Origin: CAZOKH01 sp964580315
GTDB lineage: Bacteria > Chloroflexota > Anaerolineae > Anaerolineales > Anaerolineaceae
Assembly: GCA_964580315.1 (NCBI GenBank)
Contig: CAZOKH010000112.1
Location: forward strand, 1-8,710
Length of the DNA stretch: 8,710 nt
Reading direction: 5' to 3'
This document shows positions 7,501 to 8,710 of this stretch, piece after piece. Under the pieces are notes generated by a model that worked only from the letters and a program-made list of their open reading frames with translations, did not search any database and was not told where the DNA came from. Both the position numbers and the translations under genes were made by a program. The stretch's first letter is position 1; every line of letters starts with the position of its first letter.

Positions 7501-8472
7501 GTGGCGGGGCTGGTCACCCGCTTCAGACGGCACACCACCAAAGACGGCAAGTCGATGGGGTTTGTCTCAATCGAAGACATCCAGGGACCGCTGGAACTGG
7601 TAATCTTCCCGCGCACCTGGGAGAAGTACAGCAATCTGGTGGATAACGACCAGGTGCTGCTGGCCGAAGGCAAAGTGGACAGCGGCAACGGCGACCCCAA
7701 GGTGCTGGTGGATAAACTGGCAGTGGTGGATCCCAATGACGTGCCCGACAGCGAACCCCTGCTGCCCGACCAGCCGCCCGATCCCGCCCCCCCGGTGTTC
7801 GGTGAGCCGGAAGACGGTGAAACCGCACAAGATGCACAGCCGGTGATGGAGGAAGAGGCGTTTGTGCCCCCCGCCGCCGCGACCCCGCCCGATGAGGCCA
7901 CGCTGCTTGATGACGGCTCGAATGACATCGACGATCCGTTTGGCGACCTGTTCGATGATCAATTTCCCACCCTGCCGGCCGCCAGGGGCAATGCGGCGGG
8001 CATTCCGCCCGAATTGAGCGCTGCTGACCACTCGCCCGTTCAAACGCTTGAGGTCAGTTCAACCGCGCTGGAGATTTCCTATGCGGAAACCCTCACAACG
8101 ACCGAAACCGTGCTTGCCGAAAACACCGCCGCCCCGCGCATTGCCGAAGCCAACCCGGCTGAAATGCGCTACATCCTGCCGCCGCAGTCGCTGGCACCGC
8201 AAACCACCGGCGAAATCACCGCCCCGCCGCGCATGGTGCGCATTTGCCTGCATTCCTCCGGCAAAAAAGAGCACGACCTGCGCCGCCTGTACCGCGCGCA
8301 CGGCTTGCTGCGCTCATGCCCCGGCATAGACCGCTTTGTGTTTGAACTGCACGAACGCGGCAGAGCCTATGTGATTGAATTCCCCAACGAGTCGATTGGC
8401 ATTAACCCCGAGCTGATTGAGCGCGTCACCCACCTGGTGGGCGACGGCAACATTTCCATCACCGAGTTGTAA
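4534..8472 (+). CDS. dnaE: DNA polymerase III subunit alpha (DnaE)
   Basis: This is the catalytic subunit of the replicative polymerase, 1312 residues and complete. The N-terminal PHP domain (about 3-280) keeps all the metal-ligand motifs I can identify: H7 and H9 in HLHVHS, D40-H41, E66, H87, C137, and D205 and H207 in NDVHY. The C-family palm has the catalytic aspartates D399 and D401 (PDIDLDF) and D560 (LLKVDFLGLSTL). Finger motifs are YRPGPLDFIPSY (639-650), IPIYQEQIMFAA (677-688) and GFNKSHAADYGI (749-760). A helix-hairpin-helix-like region (about 862-890) precedes QLSFF (917-921), a good match to the beta-clamp-binding pentapeptide. An OB-fold covers about 988-1049. Then comes a disordered linker rich in P, D, E and A (about 1066-1232), followed by a C-terminal domain (about 1233-1312). 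E. coli DnaE has 1160 residues, so the extra length is mainly the linker. The start gives the canonical FAHLHVHS opening. No intein is seen. Confidence 0.97.
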   Translation: MSFAHLHVHSQYSLLDGFSSIDKLVKRTQEMGMPAVALTDHGSMFGVIDFFKAAQKAGVKPIIGLETYLAARGMSDRDPQYDKKSFHLLLLAENQTGYQNLLKIASASQIEGFYYFPRIDREFLAAHSEGLIATSGCFAAEIPRAIHNGDMQKAQQKLDWYYETFGADRFFLELQRHDMPDLERVNQGLLELGKRYNARYIATNDVHYVDPEDWRFQDIQLAIQTGALLTDPNRFRMSNQTYYLRSPQEMAALFSEVPEAISNTLLIAERCEVDLSSKGYHLPLFEVPPGETPETQLRSLCETGLRRRYGERAADEVIRQRMDYELGVIHKMGFDAYFLIVWDLCRYAREQGVWYNARGSAAGSLVAYVLDITLVEPIDHGLIFERFLNPGRISMPDIDLDFQDDMRARIMEYCAHKYGDDHVAQIITFGTMAARGAIRDVGRVMDIPLSEVDRVAKLIPSMPGKSASIAEALEQVPELKAMHDESDYLRDLIDTAGQMEGVVRNAGTHAAGVVITDAPITDYVPLYRPTGNASAEESPIKAVTQFPMSVIDALGLLKVDFLGLSTLTVMQRACKLIEERHGIAYNLSNIPLDDADTFRFLGEGHTAGVFQLEGTGMTRYLVQMKPSTLSHIIAMVALYRPGPLDFIPSYIKRMHNEEPVTYRHPALETIFKETYGIPIYQEQIMFAAIQLAGYEPSEADGLRKAIAKKKADDLKKHREKFIKGAVTHNIDNETASQIFDDWENFARYGFNKSHAADYGIIAVETAYLKHHYTVEYMTALLSASKNETDKVALYVADCRSMGIEVLPPDVNSSGWDFTIEDCEKGCAAIRFGMGAVKNVGQGPVEVILASRQEGGPFSDLNDFARRVDLRHVGKRALESLTRVGALDRFGSRKSILDALDRILAVSTSHFRAAEMGQLSFFGMVAGVEEEIVLPMSFGLDAREQLEWERELLGLYVSDHPLSAYMPAISRKISHYSAQLGEVDGKQKVTVAGLVTRFRRHTTKDGKSMGFVSIEDIQGPLELVIFPRTWEKYSNLVDNDQVLLAEGKVDSGNGDPKVLVDKLAVVDPNDVPDSEPLLPDQPPDPAPPVFGEPEDGETAQDAQPVMEEEAFVPPAAATPPDEATLLDDGSNDIDDPFGDLFDDQFPTLPAARGNAAGIPPELSAADHSPVQTLEVSSTALEISYAETLTTTETVLAENTAAPRIAEANPAEMRYILPPQSLAPQTTGEITAPPRMVRICLHSSGKKEHDLRRLYRAHGLLRSCPGIDRFVFELHERGRAYVIEFPNESIGINPELIERVTHLVGDGNISITEL

Positions 8473-8710
8473 AGCCATCCCCTGATTTTGCCCCCAGTTT
8501 CTACCTGAACATAGCAAAAAATTATCGCTTCTGTCATTTCGACGAGCGCAATGGATTACAGCAAAACAAGTCATGATGCGCGAGGAGAAATCTTTTGGTG
8601 CGGGTCAGCTAAGATTTCTCGCGTATTTGTATCCCATGTGTGGACGCATGACGACATCGCTCGAAACAACTGTGATAAAAGTCAAGACAAAGTAACAAAT
8701 TCGGGGTGGA
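8473..8710. other. Non-coding region downstream of dnaE
   Basis: No open frame here looks like a gene, and no GC stem with a T-run is found after the dnaE stop. Positions 8473-8531 are unremarkable. The palindromic repeat covers most of 8532-8670. The last 40 bases show nothing recognisable and may lead to a gene beyond the right edge. Confidence 0.55.
8532..8670. repeat. Imperfect long palindromic intergenic repeat
   Basis: The core is a perfect 10-bp inverted pair, GAGAAATCTT (8585-8594) and AAGATTTCTC (8611-8620), around a 16-base loop. It is extended by CGC/GCG with a three-base bulge. Outside it, TGTCATTTCGACGAGCG (8532-8548) is roughly mirrored by CGCTCGAAACAAC (8658-8670). This resembles the TGTCATTTCGA...GCGAGAAATCTT repeats common between genes in many genomes, as I recall. 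Here each arm carries about 25-35 extra bases between the outer and core parts. No transposase or clear target duplication is seen. Family identity is inferred. Confidence 0.55.

Overview
The window looks like part of a chromosome from a GC-rich bacterium, most likely Chloroflexota and probably class Anaerolineae. This is an inference from the DnaE architecture (a C-terminal domain after a long acidic linker), the style of the membrane-PAS sensor, and the type of hairpin repeats between genes. I could not test it by alignment. There are four protein genes and no recognisable rRNA, tRNA, CRISPR array or transposase.

Layout. (1) Positions 1-943, minus strand: the N-terminal 314 codons of a membrane-anchored PAS-domain signalling protein, probably a sensor histidine kinase, cut by the left edge. 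Upstream is a perfect 9-bp inverted repeat next to a -10-like hexamer. (2) Positions 1148-3433, minus strand: a ComEC/Rec2-type DNA-uptake channel. Its C-terminal metallo-beta-lactamase-like domain has lost most of the usual metal-binding residues. (3) Positions 3610-3981, minus strand: a small four-helix membrane protein of unknown function, whose start is set by a perfect AGGAGG. (4) Positions 3982-4533: a promoter and repeat region between divergent genes, with two strong 15-bp hairpins and the dnaE promoter. (5) Positions 4534-8472, plus strand: a complete dnaE, the catalytic alpha subunit of DNA polymerase III. (6) Positions 8473-8710: non-coding sequence containing an imperfect, palindromic dispersed-type repeat.

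The genes do not form an obvious pathway. dnaE is the essential replicase and appears to be transcribed alone from an extended -10 promoter. The three minus-strand genes are separated by 125-205 bases, each with its own candidate promoter, so they look like separate transcription units. I do not see a clearly new multi-gene system. The points most worth following up are the degenerate ComEC C-terminal domain, the palindrome over the predicted start site of the sensor gene, and the repeat-rich intergenic regions.
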